A stretch of DNA of 64,000 nucleotides from Gambelia wislizenii (GCA_030847615.1 JAUMIR010000001.1:160925001-160989000); one strand, 5' to 3'. Shown: positions 44,515 through 57,612, numbered from the stretch's first letter. Numbers and translations are program-made. Notes: generated by a model from the sequence alone, not told the origin.

Positions 44515-46600
44515 CTGTTCATTTGCTATTTCCTTGACAACTACTGATCAGTTGCAAACACCTCTCTTTTGAGAAAGGTCCTCAAGAGAGTTATGGGATG
44601 CAACTGCAGACACGTTTGGATTATACCAGTTATGTGGATCCATTTCAAACTGGGTTGAGGCTTGGTTTGGGGCTAAACAGCCTTGGCCACCCTGTTAGAT
44701 GGCCTTTGTTGAGACAGAAATGGAAGGACTATAATCTTATTGCTCTTGCTTGATATTTCAGTGGCTATTATCCCCATTGGCCATGATAACCTCCTGGATC
44801 ATCTCAGTGGGATCAAATATAGGTATCTGGTACTTCAGTGCTTCCACTCCTACCTACAGGGCAGATTCCAAAAAGTAGCATTGGGAAGTTGTTTCTCATC
44901 ACCTTGGCAACTGTGCTATGGGCTATTGCAGGTTGTCATCCCCAGTGCTGCTTAATAAATACACAAAGCCATGGGGAGTGGTCTTCAGGTGATATGGAAC
45001 AAAGTTTTATCACTATGTTGATGTCATCCAATTCTACTTCTCTGTTATTGTCCAGAAAGCAACTAGTTACCAGCAAAGTATAAACAGCACTAGTCTGGGA
45101 AGATAGCCAACTGTTAATTAGCTCACAAGAATGCAAACAGAAAGATTTAGTCCAGTAACACAGTCCAAAAGGTCAGAGGCTTATGGCAGTCAGTCAGCAT
45201 GAGTCCAAAACAGTCCAAGGGTCAACAGGAACAGGCAGCAGAGTAGTCAGGGACAATCCACGGTCTAAGCACAAGGTAATAGAAGTCAAGATAACCGGGA
45301 TCCAGGCACTTAAGTTAGCAGGAAGATCAGTTGATCTCTGACAAAGCCTCCATCTCCTGTCCCAGCATATATAAAGCAGTTAAGGCTTTGTCAGGTGTTT
45401 CTTAATGAGCAGGTTTTTCTCATAAAGTCTCAGAGATTTCCTTTGAGCTTCCTTTTGAACTCACTGCTGGGTATACACTGGTGGAAGTAAGTCCTTCTCT
45501 TCTTCGTCATCCTTATCTAAATTGGTAGGACTCTCTGTTGGGACTGATGCCAACCCACTTGGACCAGGCTCTTCCTCAGCTCAAGCCTCTAGATTGGTAG
45601 GGTTCCCTGCTGGCACAGGTGTAGATAAACCTGTGCCAGGGTACCTAGGCCCATTCCCTGCCATGTCATCCTCCTCCTCTGACTCTATGCCCTCATCAGG
45701 CTCACGGGGCATGACAGTTATATATGAATCAGGGGCATCTCTGCATGTTCTGAGCCACTGACTGAATTCAGTGGTGGACTAGATGAGGGCCAATGAATCT
45801 GAATCCTGGCAAGATGGAGACCTTGTGTGAGCATGGTTCCCATGTTTGGGGAAATAGGTAGACGGCCTGTTCTGGATTGGGTTGCACTTCCTCTGAAATA
45901 TTAAGTTTGTAGACTGATGGTACTCTTGGAGTACATTTTATCACAGTATCTTTTATCAGAGTACCAGAGTTCTCAGAGTACTTTTTGTCAACTTCAGCTA
46001 GCACACCAACTGTAGCCAATTCATGGACAAGGACAGCTTTTGTACAATGATCCACATACGAGTATGTTTGGAGCTTTCCCTTAAAGCTGGCCTGGAAACT
46101 GCAGCTGGCACAGATGGAGCCTCTGAGTGGGCCAACCTACAGACCCATAACCCTTCTGTGGGAAAAATGCACTGGCTGACTATTTGTTATTGAGTTAAGT
46201 TTAGAATACAGATTGTTTAGGGATTATAACCCAATAATGAGACTTTAAGCCAATTGAATTCTGGTTACCTGAGAGAACACCATCTTCTCCCTTGTTATAC
46301 CCTTTCACTCTTAAAGGTCATCTAGAGAAGCTGTCCTGGTGGTGCTACATGCTCTTGATGTCTGCTCAACAGTTTTGGAGCAGGGCATTCAGTGTAGTGG
46401 AACCTACTGTACAGAACACTCTTCCATCAAAATTTCAACATGTTCCAGCTATCCCTAGTTTCAGTGTATATTAAAACCTATTTATTTTAGCAAGCCTTTC
46501 CTGTTGAGTCTAATCCACCATCTATTTCTTGGACCTCAAAAATAATTTACGTGTTGTGTTTCATGTACTGTGTCTATTTTATTGATGTGCACCATGCTGG
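44515..46600 (+). repeat. L2-type LINE ORF2 remnant split by a solo LTR
   Basis: The translation, with many stops, follows L2 RT: WLLSPLAMITSWIISV-like, then FHSYLQGRFQKVALGSCFSS, a decayed YADD-like HYVDVIQFYFS at about 45010-45040, and after the LTR the LNPGKMET (LNPDKTE) and later blocks from 45745. The two halves are collinear across the insertion. Confidence 0.75.
45049..45716 (-). mobile_element. Solo LTR, 668 bp, TSD GTTAT
   Basis: TGTC...GACA ends with identical 5-bp GTTAT at 45044-45048 and 45717-45721. Read on the minus strand it starts TGTCATGCCCCGTGAGCC, reminiscent of the TGTCGTGCCC start of the 228-624 LTR. It has a CTTTATATATGC core near 45360-45380 and a downstream TGACTTC/TTGGACTGTTTTGGACTC style R-U5. 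A minus orientation is therefore preferred. No internal region is present. Confidence 0.85.
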
Positions 46601-46622
46601 GTTTTTTTTTAATATAAGTGGT

Positions 46623-46690
46623 ACAGAGTGGGCCCTCAGTATCCTCTAGGTTTGGTTTCAGTTTCCCCCATGAATACCAAATCCTGAATG
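46623..46690 (+). repeat. Fragment of a CAGTTGTCCC-like MITE
   Basis: CAGAGTGGGCCCTCAGTATCC followed by CCATGAATACCAAATCCTG resembles the left end of the family. No right end was found. Confidence 0.4.
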
Positions 46691-46899
46691 TTAAAAGGTC
46701 CCAAATAAGGGTCTCAATGTTTTTGGCTTTATCCATCTTGAAACTGCCTCCTTCACAGTCCACCATGTGTTCTGTCTCTAAGCAAAACGGCCTCTTGGTA
46801 GACTCTTTCCTTTTGGAGTTCAATAAAGACTTTCTAGACTTCTTCCCAGTGAAAATAACATTTTCATGTGGGAGAACTTGTAACGGATATGGATGAGCA

Positions 46900-48013
46900 C
46901 AGTTTTAATATAGTTTGAACTCTGGAAACTATTTTAATCATTTGTTTTTAGATGTTTGCCTTCATTTCAGTGAATAGTTCAAACTAGTATGTATGTTTGT
47001 GTGCACACACTCATTGGCACATACAGATTTACCATATGGTTTTAAAGCCTTACTTAAAATTAACCTGGAGAAACCTAAGCTGCAAATCCATACCCTCTGA
47101 TGAAGCTGTGCCTTTGAAGTAAAGACCCAAAATATATTTTTAATTTGATTTTATCTATTGCTTTCAGTTCTCTGCAGAATTTCAGAGAACTGTTTGAAGC
47201 TTTATTTGAAATATTAGAAGCTTTATTTTTCTGCAAACTATGTAGCCCATGTGGGGTTTATATTCTTGTTATTTAACCTTAAAGCATGACAAACATTTTT
47301 GTCTGTCATGATAGTAATGTTTAAATCAAACACCACTGTTTTAATTGCTTGTTTCTCCACTATTAGAAGTCTTGACTCATTCTGCTTTTCACACTGTAGA
47401 CTGTTAGAATCTAATTATACTAATTCTTATAATTATTTCTTAATGGAAGACAGGAGAAAGGATGCAGAGACGTTGTTTTCTAAGCAGTCTACAGAAGAGC
47501 AAATATATCAGCAAGGTATTTCTCCCAGTGAGTAGATTAGCAGCAGAATCCAGTACAGTATAGATGAAATTATGGACCCCAGAATGTTTGGGGAGGAGCA
47601 GGGGGACTGAAGCCCCTCCTCCATGACTAGGCTGGGCCCTCCCCATAATGACAGGGAAAAATTGGCCACCAAGATTGCTATGTAGTTGAGCCTCCGCTAG
47701 GAATTATCAACCAAAAGCATACTAAATTACCATTAGTTTGCTATTGCTTTCATGGTATTCAGATTGTTACTAGCTTCAATTGGATGATGATGACGATGAT
47801 GATGATGATGATGACAACGACTTTAATACAACATATCCTAAGTCATCGTTATTTTGTAAAAACAGATCTGCACGTAGTCAAAATTAACAATGACCTGCTT
47901 GCCAGTGTTCAGCCCCCTACACACACAACAACAACCATTTCAGGGTCCCTGGATTATATAGGAGCTGGTTTTCAAATATACTCAAGAGTCCCAACTAATT
48001 TGTTAGGGTTTTT
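46900..48013. other. No gene recognised; contains a (GAT)n run
   Basis: Intergenic sequence. A GATGAT repeat at 47782-47814 is the only structured feature that I see. Confidence 0.5.
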
Positions 48014-48946
48014 CAGCTGTCAAATAAACTTTTTTTATTAAATATACCCATAAAATAATATTATCAAACAAATTGATACAATCAAATCCTCTCGCGCAAC
48101 CTTACATTTCACTCAATCAAACTAAAATACAACTTCCTCTCCAGCCTATGCATGATTATTTATGTAGATCTTTGTATCCCATTCATTGTATATATCTTAT
48201 ATTCTTAATTTCAACAAGTTACTGTCTATAGAAAAAATTTCCCCTTGTTAGACTGCTATTTACCTTGTTATTGATATATTTAACCACCGTATATCATAAA
48301 ACCATAAAACCGTAAAACTTCATTGGAATCTTGCTGAAACTGTTGAGGGACTGAAGTACTCATGCCTCTTATACATTTAACAAAATTTATCTTACTGTAG
48401 TTGGTTTTAACCTATTAAATATAAACATTGTATTTACCTAGGGATTACAGCAAAATTTCCCCATCTCCTCCCAACATAACTTGAAAAGCTGTTCCATGTT
48501 TCCCAATACTCTTCAACGTACTTACCTTTAAGTAATAACGTCAATTTATCCATTGCCACCATATCATATGCCTTTAATAACCACTGGTCTACTGTTGGGG
48601 TGTTTGGAGTTTTCCAGATTGAAGCGTAAGATATTCTTGCCGCTGCTAACAGGTAGAATATTAATTTCTCTTGTCCCCGATCAAGTTTTTCTTCATGTAT
48701 TCCTAATAGAAATATTTCTGGACTTAAAGGGATGTTACTCTCTAGTCTATCATTAATTATTCTCTGGACTTGAGACCAAAATTTTTTGGCCTTTTCACAG
48801 CTCCACCAGAATATGTTTGCATTTCCAACATTCGTTTTTCAGATTTGTGTACATTTTGGATAACTTATCTGGTGAGAGGTACCATCTAAAATACATCTTA
48901 CACCAATTTTTTTAATGTTGCTGCAAAGAGTTAATTTTATTTTAGA

Positions 48947-51900
48947 TTACCACATTTGTTCCCATTTTTTAAGTTCAATTGAATGACCAACATTTTGGGC
49001 CCATTTTAACATATTGTCTTTAACCGTTTCATCTTCAGTATCCCATTCGTGTAGCTGTTGATAAAATCTAGAAATTAATTGTTTGTTTCCAATTTGTGTT
49101 AATCTTTCCCATGTGGATTTAGATAAATCTATGCCTTCTAATTTCTCATCCATTTTAAACCTTTCGTAAACTTGTCTATATAGATACCAATGACATCTAA
49201 TTCCTTCTTCTTCTAATTTTTCTTGAGATTTAATATTTTGCTGACCTCCTTCCAACATCATTAGATCTTTATAAGTTATCCATTTTTGACCAGGCAATTT
49301 TTCTTTGCCAAAAAGCACTTCGTGGGGTGATAGCCATGAGGGCAACTTGGGACACATCCGTCTTTTATATTTGTTCCAGATTTTAAGTAAGTTTTTCCAT
49401 ATGAAATGATAACTGAATTTCTTATTTACCGACTCTTTATTATAAAACATATAGGCATGCCAACCATATCTATTTTTGAATCCTTCTAATTTCAGTAATC
49501 TTTCGTCCTCTAGAGATGTCCACTCTTTGATCCAAATCAAGCAACAAGCCTCATAATATAATCTTAAATTGGGAACTCCTAGCCCTCCTCTTTTCTTCGA
49601 GTACTGCAAAATTTTCATTTTTACTCTTGGCTTTTTTTCTAGCCAAATAAATTTCGTAATATCTCTCTGCCACTCAGTAAAAATCTTTGCGGTATGGATA
49701 ATCGGGAGCATTTGAAAAAGGAACAACTTTTTTGGTAAAATGTCCATCTTAATTGCTGAAATTCATCCCAGAAATGACAACTTCAAATTTTTCCAGTTAT
49801 TTAAGTTCTTCTTGATATCAATCCATATTTTTTTATAATTGTTTTGGAATAATTCTGTGTTTTTATTTGTAATATTAACTCCCAAATATCGAACTTTTTA
49901 AACTACCTTATATCCAGATATTGAAGTTATCTCTTTCATCTCCTCTTGTGTTAGATTTTTGGCAATTATAACTGTTTTGTCTGTATTAACCTTCAGACCC
50001 ATTAGACATTCAAAATCTTTTAGAATATACATAATTACTTTCATCTCTTCGAGCAGGTCACTCAATGAAATCATCATATTGTCCACGTATAATTTTAGTT
50101 TATAATTATATTTACCAATCTTAATTCCTGTTATTTTCTTTTCTTCTCTTATCCTTTTACTCAAGATTTCCAATTTGTAAAGTCTTTCCCTGCCTTTATT
50201 TTGTTCAAGATATCTATAATTATTTTCCAATTTACATTGTCAAAAGCTTTCTCAATGTCCAAAAATATTAAAGCCAGCTTCTTGTCAATGTGGATATCAT
50301 GATACTCAATTAAGTCAAGCACATGACGTACATTATCCTTTAGAAATCTGCCAGGAAGGAATCCTCTTTGATCTTCTTGTACCCAACTTTTAAGTATTTC
50401 TGTCAGTCTATGAGCCAATATGGAGATGAAAATTTTGTAATCCACATTTAACAGTGATATGGGCCAATAATTTTTTTGATCTTGGAGATCACGATTTTCT
50501 TTATGTATTAAAATGGTATTTGCTTCTCTCCATGATTCAGGGATAACTCCTTTTTTAATTTCTTCTAATATTTCCTTAAAAAGATTAATAATAAGCTCTT
50601 CCATACATTGATAATACTTTAATATAAAGCCATCATGGCCAGGAGCTTTCCCCAACTTAAGCCTTCTTATTGCTTCTGAAATTTCAATTTCCTCTATAGG
50701 TTGATTTAGACTACGTCTCTGTTCATCTGTAAATTCTGGTAGGTGTTCATCCTTTAAGAAGGATTCCATATTACACGTTGGAGTTCTTTGATTTTTATAT
50801 AGAGATGCGAAAAAATTCCTGAATACAGTTTTGATTTTATCCTGTTGTGTATATATTTGTTTTCCTTCTTTTACTTTAGCGATATGATTTCTTTCTTTCA
50901 TTTTTCTTAATTTAAAAGCAAGCCATCTACCCAGTTTATTCGAGTTCTCAAAATGAAATTGCTTGATGTATTGTAATTTTTTCCCTATTTCTTCTGATGT
51001 TGCAAGCGAAAGCTGTTCTTGTAAGATTTTAATTTCTGTTAGTATACCTTCCTTATGGGGAGTTGATTGTAATTCCTTTTCTTTAACTCTTATACTATTG
51101 TTGAGTTTAGATATTTTTTCCGTTCTCTTCTTTTTCAATTCTGCAGCTTGTTGTATAAAAAACCCTTGCATGACTGCTTTTGATGCCTCCCATGTAGTAA
51201 AAATGTTTGTTTGTCCATTTAAATTTTCCTCAAAATACCATTTGAGGGTCTGCTTCGTTTTTTTAAGCACTTCTCCATGATTTAATAAATTATCGCTTAA
51301 TCTCCAGTTATATTCTGTTCTTCTTTCCTTTATTTCTAATACCACTGGATTATGGTCAGTGCAAACTCTTGGGAGGATTTCCACCTTTTGTATCAGATTA
51401 CACATATTATTAGTTAGCAGAAAGAAATCAATTCTCGAGGAAGATTTGTGTCTTTCCGAATAAAACGTATAATCCCTCGCATCATTGTATAAGAATCTCC
51501 ACGCTTCGGTTAACATTAAGTTTTTTGTCATGGTCTCAAATGACTGTGGTAGTTTTATTTTTATTTTTCGATGATTTTCTGTCAAGGATTGGTGAAATCA
51601 CGCTGTTCCAGTTTCCCATCAGAATTATTCTATCATAATTATAGGACATTATTTTCAACATCAATTCTTCGTAAAACTTACGTTTGTTTTCTAGTGGTGC
51701 ATGAAGACCAATTACTAATGTCTTTGTATTTTGTATGGATATCTCCAATCCAATGTAATGACCATTTAAATCCTTGAAGAGTTCTTCCGCATGTATTTTC
51801 TAATTTATATAAATCACCACACCTTTTTTCTTTGTTTCTTTGCTTGCAGATACATATTCCTTACTAAGTTTTTTATTTTTTAACAATTTTACATCATCCT

Positions 51901-52023
51901 GTTTTATGTGCGTTCCCTGGAGGCATGCTACATCGTATTTTTTCCTACTCAATGAATGAAAAAATTTCTCTTTTCGGGCGAATTTAATTCTTTAACATTC
52001 CACGTTATAAGTCTAAAAGTCAT
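48947..52023 (-). pseudogene. L1 ORF2 (broken): endonuclease and reverse transcriptase with lost catalytic residues
   Basis: It starts 22 bases downstream of the ORF1 stop with MTFRLITWNVKELNSPEKRN. An early TGA follows. The endonuclease motif LQETHI reads LQGTHI and the GDWN motif reads GNWN, so two metal/catalytic residues are lost. RT contains LKLGKAPGHDGF, EDQRGFLPGRFLKDNVRHVL and LALIFLDIEKAFDNVNW, but the YADD box reads YVDN (about 50095-50070). The 3' domain (ITKFIWLEKKPRVKMKILQY, KRGGLGVPNLRLYY) is fairly intact. Frameshifts lie near 51570, 50190 and 49890-49750. Confidence 0.92.
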
Positions 52024-52044
52024 TTTGCTTTATTCTTACTTTGT

Positions 52045-53020
52045 TTATTCACCTATGTCTTCCTCGATTTCCTCCTCTTCGTCTCCTTCTTCCTTTTCCT
52101 CTGTCGGGTTTTCTTCACTTTCTTCTTCACCTTCTGGGTTCTGTTCTCCACTATCACCCTCTTTCCTGTCCTCCTGTTTCCTATTCACTTGCTCCTGCGA
52201 ATCTTGCATGTATTTTACTTTAGGTTTCAATTCTTTCATGTATTTCTCCAAAAATTCTTCCATTTTTCTTTACTGTATCTATTCTGAAAATTTTTTGTTT
52301 AAATTTAAAAGAGATTCCCTCCAATTTCTCCCACCTGTAGGGGATTCCCAGTTGTTTTAATTGGATTATCAAAGCATTATAGTTCTTTCTTTTCTTCAGA
52401 ATTCTCATTGGAATGTCTTTATATATTGTCACATCTGATCCTTCTATTTGAAATTTGTTAATGTAGTTTTGTTGTAAAATCATATCTCTTGTTTTTTTCT
52501 GCACAAAATAAACCACTATATCTCTTGGGAGACTTCTTTGTTGTGCCACTTTGGAAGAAATTCTGTAAATCTTGTCTATTTCCCACTCAAACTGTGTCTT
52601 TGTTTTTCCCACAAATTTAGCTAACTTAGGTATCAAGAATTTATATAAATCTTCATTTGTCTGTTCTTTTATCCCCCTTATCTTTATGCAATTCTCTCTC
52701 CACTTTAATTCTTGCAGACTTCATTCATCCAATTCTTGACCTTGGGCTCTTTCTAAAAGATCTGTTCTTGTTTCTAGTTGTTCCACTTTATTTTCTAATA
52801 CCCCCATCTTTTCCTTTAATTGTTTTGAATCCACTGTAATCTTCTCGATTAATTCTTTTATTCCTTTTAATTCTTTCTTCATGTCTTGTTTAAGTTCAGA
52901 TTTCATTTCTCTTATTTCAGTCCGTAATATTTTCAATTCTTCCAAGATAGGTGATAAGTTTGGATCAGATGACCTCCTCATCATTTGTATTGTTGTTTGC
53001 ATTGTCCTTTTTGCTGCCAT
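52045..53020 (-). pseudogene. L1 ORF1 (broken): coiled coil, RRM/CTD, acidic tail
   Basis: ATG at 53020 gives MAAKRTMQTTIQMM and then a heptad-rich coiled coil (ELKILRTEIREMKSELKQD ... VLENKVEQLETRTDLLERAQ). An in-frame TGA at about 52721 precedes SLQELKWRENCIKIRGI, which starts the RRM. The CTD has PRDIVVYFVQKKTRDMILQQ. A frameshift at about 52260 leads to the Glu-rich tail (GEEESEENPTEEKEEGDEEE). ORF1 packages L1 RNA. This copy cannot do so without readthrough. Confidence 0.88.
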
Positions 53021-55770
53021 TACTATATATATATATATATATATATATACTATATATATATACTATATACTTTCTATCCTTCCTATATAAATTCTCTGTA
53101 TCTCAATTTATCTGTCTCCCGACTCTAACATTTTTACTGTAATCCTCTAGAGAGATAAAATGTTAGACAGTGTTGTAATGTAATATATACTCAGTTGATT
53201 AATTAATTAATAAGTTAATTACTTATAAATTCAAAGATCAAAGTTCAGTCTTTCACAGTGTCAGGGAAAACAGGGGAGAGCACTGCAGCCCTTAGCTCAC
53301 AATCTATATGACCTAATACAACCAACTTCCTTCTTCAGCAGTAACCAAATTTTCTAATATCTATTAATATGATTAAGATATGGTTAAGATATGTTTAAGT
53401 AATCAGTTATACCAAAATAGTAATGCTGTTTGGCAAATAAATTAGTAGAAAGCACTAAACAGAAAAGACACCCTAGAGAGATAGGAACAGAGGAAAAAGA
53501 GAAAAAGAGAGAAAAACTTAAGAAAGGAAGAAAGAGAAAAAAAAATTTTTGAAAAATCAAAAACTGAAAAAGCTGGAATAATGAAATAAAAGCTGGGATA
53601 ATAAAAAATGAAAGAGAATGGAAGAAAGGCTGGAATAATAAAAAAAATGAAAGAGGATGGAAGAGAGGGGGGGAAGGGAAAGAGAAGAAAACCCTATTGA
53701 GATTAAATTGATCCTCTCAGCACACACTTGTATAATTCGTTAACTCGGCAGAAACCACTCAATTGTTTTTATCCTAAAAAAAAGAAGAAGAAAAAAATTC
53801 CTTTCCCTCCTTCTTCAATAGAAATTATCTTCAATAAAATATAATCTTAAGTTGTGTGTTCACCTATATATTTAACTGTTCCCCTTCCCCCTCTCCCTTC
53901 CCTCCTCCCCTCCCTCTTCCTCCTTTCTTCCCCTCCCTTCCATAACAGTTGTCTTCTCACTTAAATCTTAGCAATTGTTCTAAATTCCCCACACACACTT
54001 CACACCACAATAATTCCTTCCCGTTAAGTCACACTTCTACTCTTACAGAGCTATCACTTCAGTCCACGTCTTTTGCATTCTCCTCACTTATTCAACCACT
54101 CCTTTCTCCCTCTTTAACTTCACAGCTTCTAACGCTTCCCCGTCCTCTGCCTTAGCTTGTTTACCTTCCTCCCGATTACTACCCTTTCAGGCCAGCCACT
54201 ATCTTCACTCTCCTTCTGAGTCTATCTTTATTTGTTCCCCACCAATACACAATGCGTCATCTACATGTCTTCTCCCTTCTTCTACAATCAAACTACAAAC
54301 CACTTCCCCCCACCTTCTGCACTTACTTCAATCCTTCTTAAACACAGCACTCACGCTTACTCTTCCGCTCAGTCCATCCCACATTTTCTCTATCTCCTGT
54401 CTCCCTTTACCAACACAGTTCTGTAATCTGATTCACTTCTATCCTATCCCTCTACGGCTTCCCTCCTCCCTTGTTTGGTGCTCTTATATTTTAATTCCCC
54501 CTTCCTCCTTTACATACCTAATTCCTCTTTCCCAATCCAATATCTTGGCTTTACCTAAACCTAAACCTTTAATTTTTCATCTCCTTTCTTGTTTTAATCC
54601 CAGATTTCTTCCAAAGTCTCCCCACAATCCCCTTACGACAGTCACCCTTCCTTTATATCCATCCCCCTGTATTGTCCTTCCCTCCTCCCCTTTACCCGTT
54701 GGTTGTCAAGACCTCCCTTTCCCAAAACCAAAATCACTTCTCTTATATCCTCTTATTTATGTAACTTCCCTTTTAAATGACCCAATACAGTTTAGTACAG
54801 CTCAGTCCAGTCCCCCCCAGCCCAGTCCATTCCGTTCTTTCCATCAGTTCAGTTCTCCTTGATCTCCTTCTTCCCATCTCCGCTGGTCTGCGCTGATATG
54901 TCGTTTGTCCTCCTCCACTCTTCTTGACACGTCGGTAAGTTTTTTGTTGTTGTTCAGTGCTGTATAATAAGTAATCAAAATGTTGCCATATTGGCTTCGT
55001 CTTTGTCCTTTATAAATCCCTCAATGAATCCATGTACATCCAATGTAAATCCACCAACACAGTTCTGTAATCCGTTCAGAATAAACCCCGCAAGTTGTCT
55101 CTTCTGGTGTAAAATATACAAAGTATAACACTGTTTCACTATATCCCAGGCAGTAGATTTTAGATCTTAGATGATGTCCCATGACTTCTAGTTGTTTTCT
55201 ACTGCTTATGAGACAGTCCAGTAAATCAACAACAGCAATACAGTAACAGTGTCCATTAGAGGTGCTTTAAGCACAGTCCCCCTCAACTCAAATTCTTCAC
55301 AGATAGCTGTAATAGATCGTGCATATAACGTAATCACTTTCAGTTAAAAGTCAATATTAATTGTCCAAACAAGTTGTATCTGTCTTGCTTGTGAAACTTA
55401 AATAGTCAGGCATTCAATGATCACGAGTAAAGCTGGATTTTCCCATAGGTGAAACTATTTACATGGTGCTTACATAAAATTGGTGGCGGCGCTTGTGCCG
55501 AGAACCCTCAGCTGCAGACACGTGGCGGTGGGTTGCTCCGATCACCTCTGCTCTATTGCCCTGCCCGATCTACCTTACAGTGTCAGAGCCATCAGGGACA
55601 AACTGAGCAGGCACTGGATCTTCGTGAGCCCCTCTGCTTTCTCCGTGCCAGGATAGAGATTCTGCCGATCTTGATTGCCAGTGATCAGACTGCAAACCTC
55701 GTGCTGCCAAACTTTCACTAGGAGCTTCTTAGTGAAAGTTTAACTGCGACGCCATAGCCAACCGGAAGTC
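53021..55770 (-). repeat. L1 5'UTR
   Basis: The non-coding leader of the L1 starts with GACTTCCGGTTGG. A (TA)n run at 53024-53070 sits next to the ORF1 start. From 53870 to 54900 the plus strand is almost purely pyrimidine, so the sense transcript is GA-rich. No tandem monomers of mouse type were seen. Confidence 0.8.
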
Positions 55771-56079
55771 CAGCTGTCAAATAAACTTGATGGTGAATAG
55801 ATGCTAAGAGTTTTCTTCCTTTACTATTTACAATTTAAAGAACGCTTATTTTGTTACATCTTCTCATACTGTACAGTCAAATGTTTCTTTTTGATGCAGA
55901 AAGTTGAAGTGGTGGAAGCTCCAAGAAATGTTATCTTCCAGATGGCTGCAAGATCTTACTGTTCAGGCAAATAGAGGTCAGATGAGGAACAGGTTCTTTT
56001 AATGGTAGATTTATGTCCATGTGCTTTACGTTTTGTTTTGAGAGAAAGCCTGGGGTTCAAAATTAATCAAAGAAGGATA

Positions 56080-56150
56080 CTATAGCACCATATTGCCCAG
56101 AACACATCTAGTCTTGTCTGCTTTTGGAAGCTAAGTAGAGCTGAGCTTTA
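56080..56150 (+). repeat. 5S-rRNA-derived SINE fragment
   Basis: CTATAGCACCATATTGCCCAGAACACATCTAGTCTTGTCTGC, then TTTTGGAAGCTAAGTAGAGCTGAG, aligns with the first 70 bases of 5S rRNA (CCATACCACCCTGAACACGCCC; TCGGAAGCTAAGCAGGGT). It breaks off before the internal promoter is complete and carries many changes. It is a 5S-derived SINE (a class known in squamates) or a 5S pseudogene, not a working 5S gene. Confidence 0.75.
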
Positions 56151-56640
56151 TCTTCTGATGGGTGGGGGAGGTTTCACCACCCTGCCCCTTCTTGTTGCAG
56201 CACCTTTTTCTTTGCTGTTGTGCCACTTGCTCTTCTGCTGGCAGAGCCAATAGGACTCTGGCCAGTGGCTGCTGTGCTAGGCACACATATCTGTGGGAAG
56301 TCCCACTGAATTCACTACTACTACTCAGGGCTTGTCTATATGAGGGGGGAAATTTGGACTGATGCTCACTAACGCCAATTTGCAGCAGCTTCTATTTGTC
56401 TTAATGTTGTTTTTTTGGCAAGATTGCAGGCATGCGAAGCTATCCGTTTTCACTGTTCCAACAGGAATGCCTGTGAATCAAGATAGCAGACATGAGTGAA
56501 TTACTCACATTTTTATTATCACCAGCAGGGCCAGTTTAAGGAATTTTGGGGGCCCCTGCAATGCTTTATTTTGGGGGCCCCATATGTTTATCTCAGGTCA
56601 ATGTAACCTAACCTATTCACCGTACAGGATGTTCAGATCA

Positions 56641-56879
56641 CAGTAGGATCCCCGTATCCACGGATTCATTATCCATGGGACACAAAACAGCACAACTACC
56701 ATAGAGTCTTCCTAGAAAATGTGTCCTCCCTAGCGGTTTTCTAGGCCCTCCAAGGCAACTCTATGGTATTTTAAACCAGAAGTCCCATTATTTTCAATGG
56801 CGTTCACTATTATTCATGGTTTTCAGAATCCACACACACACACCTGAACCAATCCCCAGTGGATAAGAGGGGCCTACTG
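56641..56879. mobile_element. TIR element CAGTAGGATCCCC nested in the hAT
   Basis: CAGTAGGATCCCCGTATCCACGG is inverted against GTGGATAAGAGGGGCCTACTG. It is related to the CAGTTGTCCC family but has its own body (AGAAGTCCCATTATTTTCAATGGCG). Confidence 0.75.
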
Positions 56880-56999
56880 TACTACATAATTTGACACCAA
56901 TAATTTAGTTTAAAAACTATATTATAGGCACTAACATAATATTTTTAGTTTATTAGCAATTAATGTAATGATGTAGATTTCCTCAAAGAAAAGAAAGAG

Positions 57000-57612
57000 T
57001 GGACTACAAGCTAAACATGAGTTAGCAGTGTGATGCAGCAGCAAAAAATGCCAATGCAATTCTAGGCTGCATTAATAGTGTCTAGATCAAGGGAAGTAAT
57101 AGTATCATTCCATTCTGCTTTGGTCAGACCTCACCTGGAATATTGTTTCCAGTTCTGAGGACAACAATTCAAGAAAGATACCAAGAAGAATGTTGGGAGG
57201 TCTGGAAGCCATTATGCCCTATGAGGAACGACTTAGGGAGCTGGGCATGTTTAGCCCAGAGAAGAGAAAGTTAGGAGGGGACATGATAACCATGTTTATT
57301 TGAAGGGGTGTCATACTGAGGAAGGAGCAAGCTTGTTTTCGGCTGCTCCAGAGACTAGGACACGGAGCAATGGACTCAAACTACAGGAAAAGAGATTCTA
57401 CCTAAACATTAGGAAGAAGTTCCTGACAGTAAGAGCTGTTCAGAAGTGAAATGCACTGCCTTGGAGTGTGGTGCACTCACCTTCTTTGGAGGTTTTTAAG
57501 GAGAGGCTGGATGGGCATTTGTCAGGAATGCTTGGATTGTGTGTTCCTGCAGGGCAGAAGCCAATAGGATGGGATGGCTGTTGGGGTCCCTTCCAGCCCT
57601 ATGATTCTAGGC
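57000..57612 (+). repeat. CR1 LINE 3' part nested in the hAT
   Basis: GGCTGCATTAATAGTGTCTAG, TTTGGTCAGACCTCACCTGGAATA, GGAGCAAGCTTGTTTTCGGCTGC and GGTCCCTTCCAGCCCTATGATTC appear in CR1 order. Confidence 0.88.

Larger units (their letters stand above)
48032..55770 (-). mobile_element. Full-length L1 retrotransposon, 7.74 kb, with perfect 18-bp TSD
   Basis: CAGCTGTCAAATAAACTT occurs at 48014-48031 and 55771-55788, flanking the element. The 5' end (55770 down) reads GACTTCCGGTTGGCTATGGCG, followed by a purine-rich (sense strand) 5'UTR of about 2.75 kb, ORF1, ORF2 and a 3' A-rich end with AATAAAAAAAG at 48032-48045. All parts are present in order, but the ORFs carry stops, frameshifts and catalytic substitutions. 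Confidence 0.95.

Noticed and set aside
56080..56150. A functional 5S rRNA gene
   Set aside because: Only the first 70 bases match, with many substitutions and no complete internal promoter or terminator.
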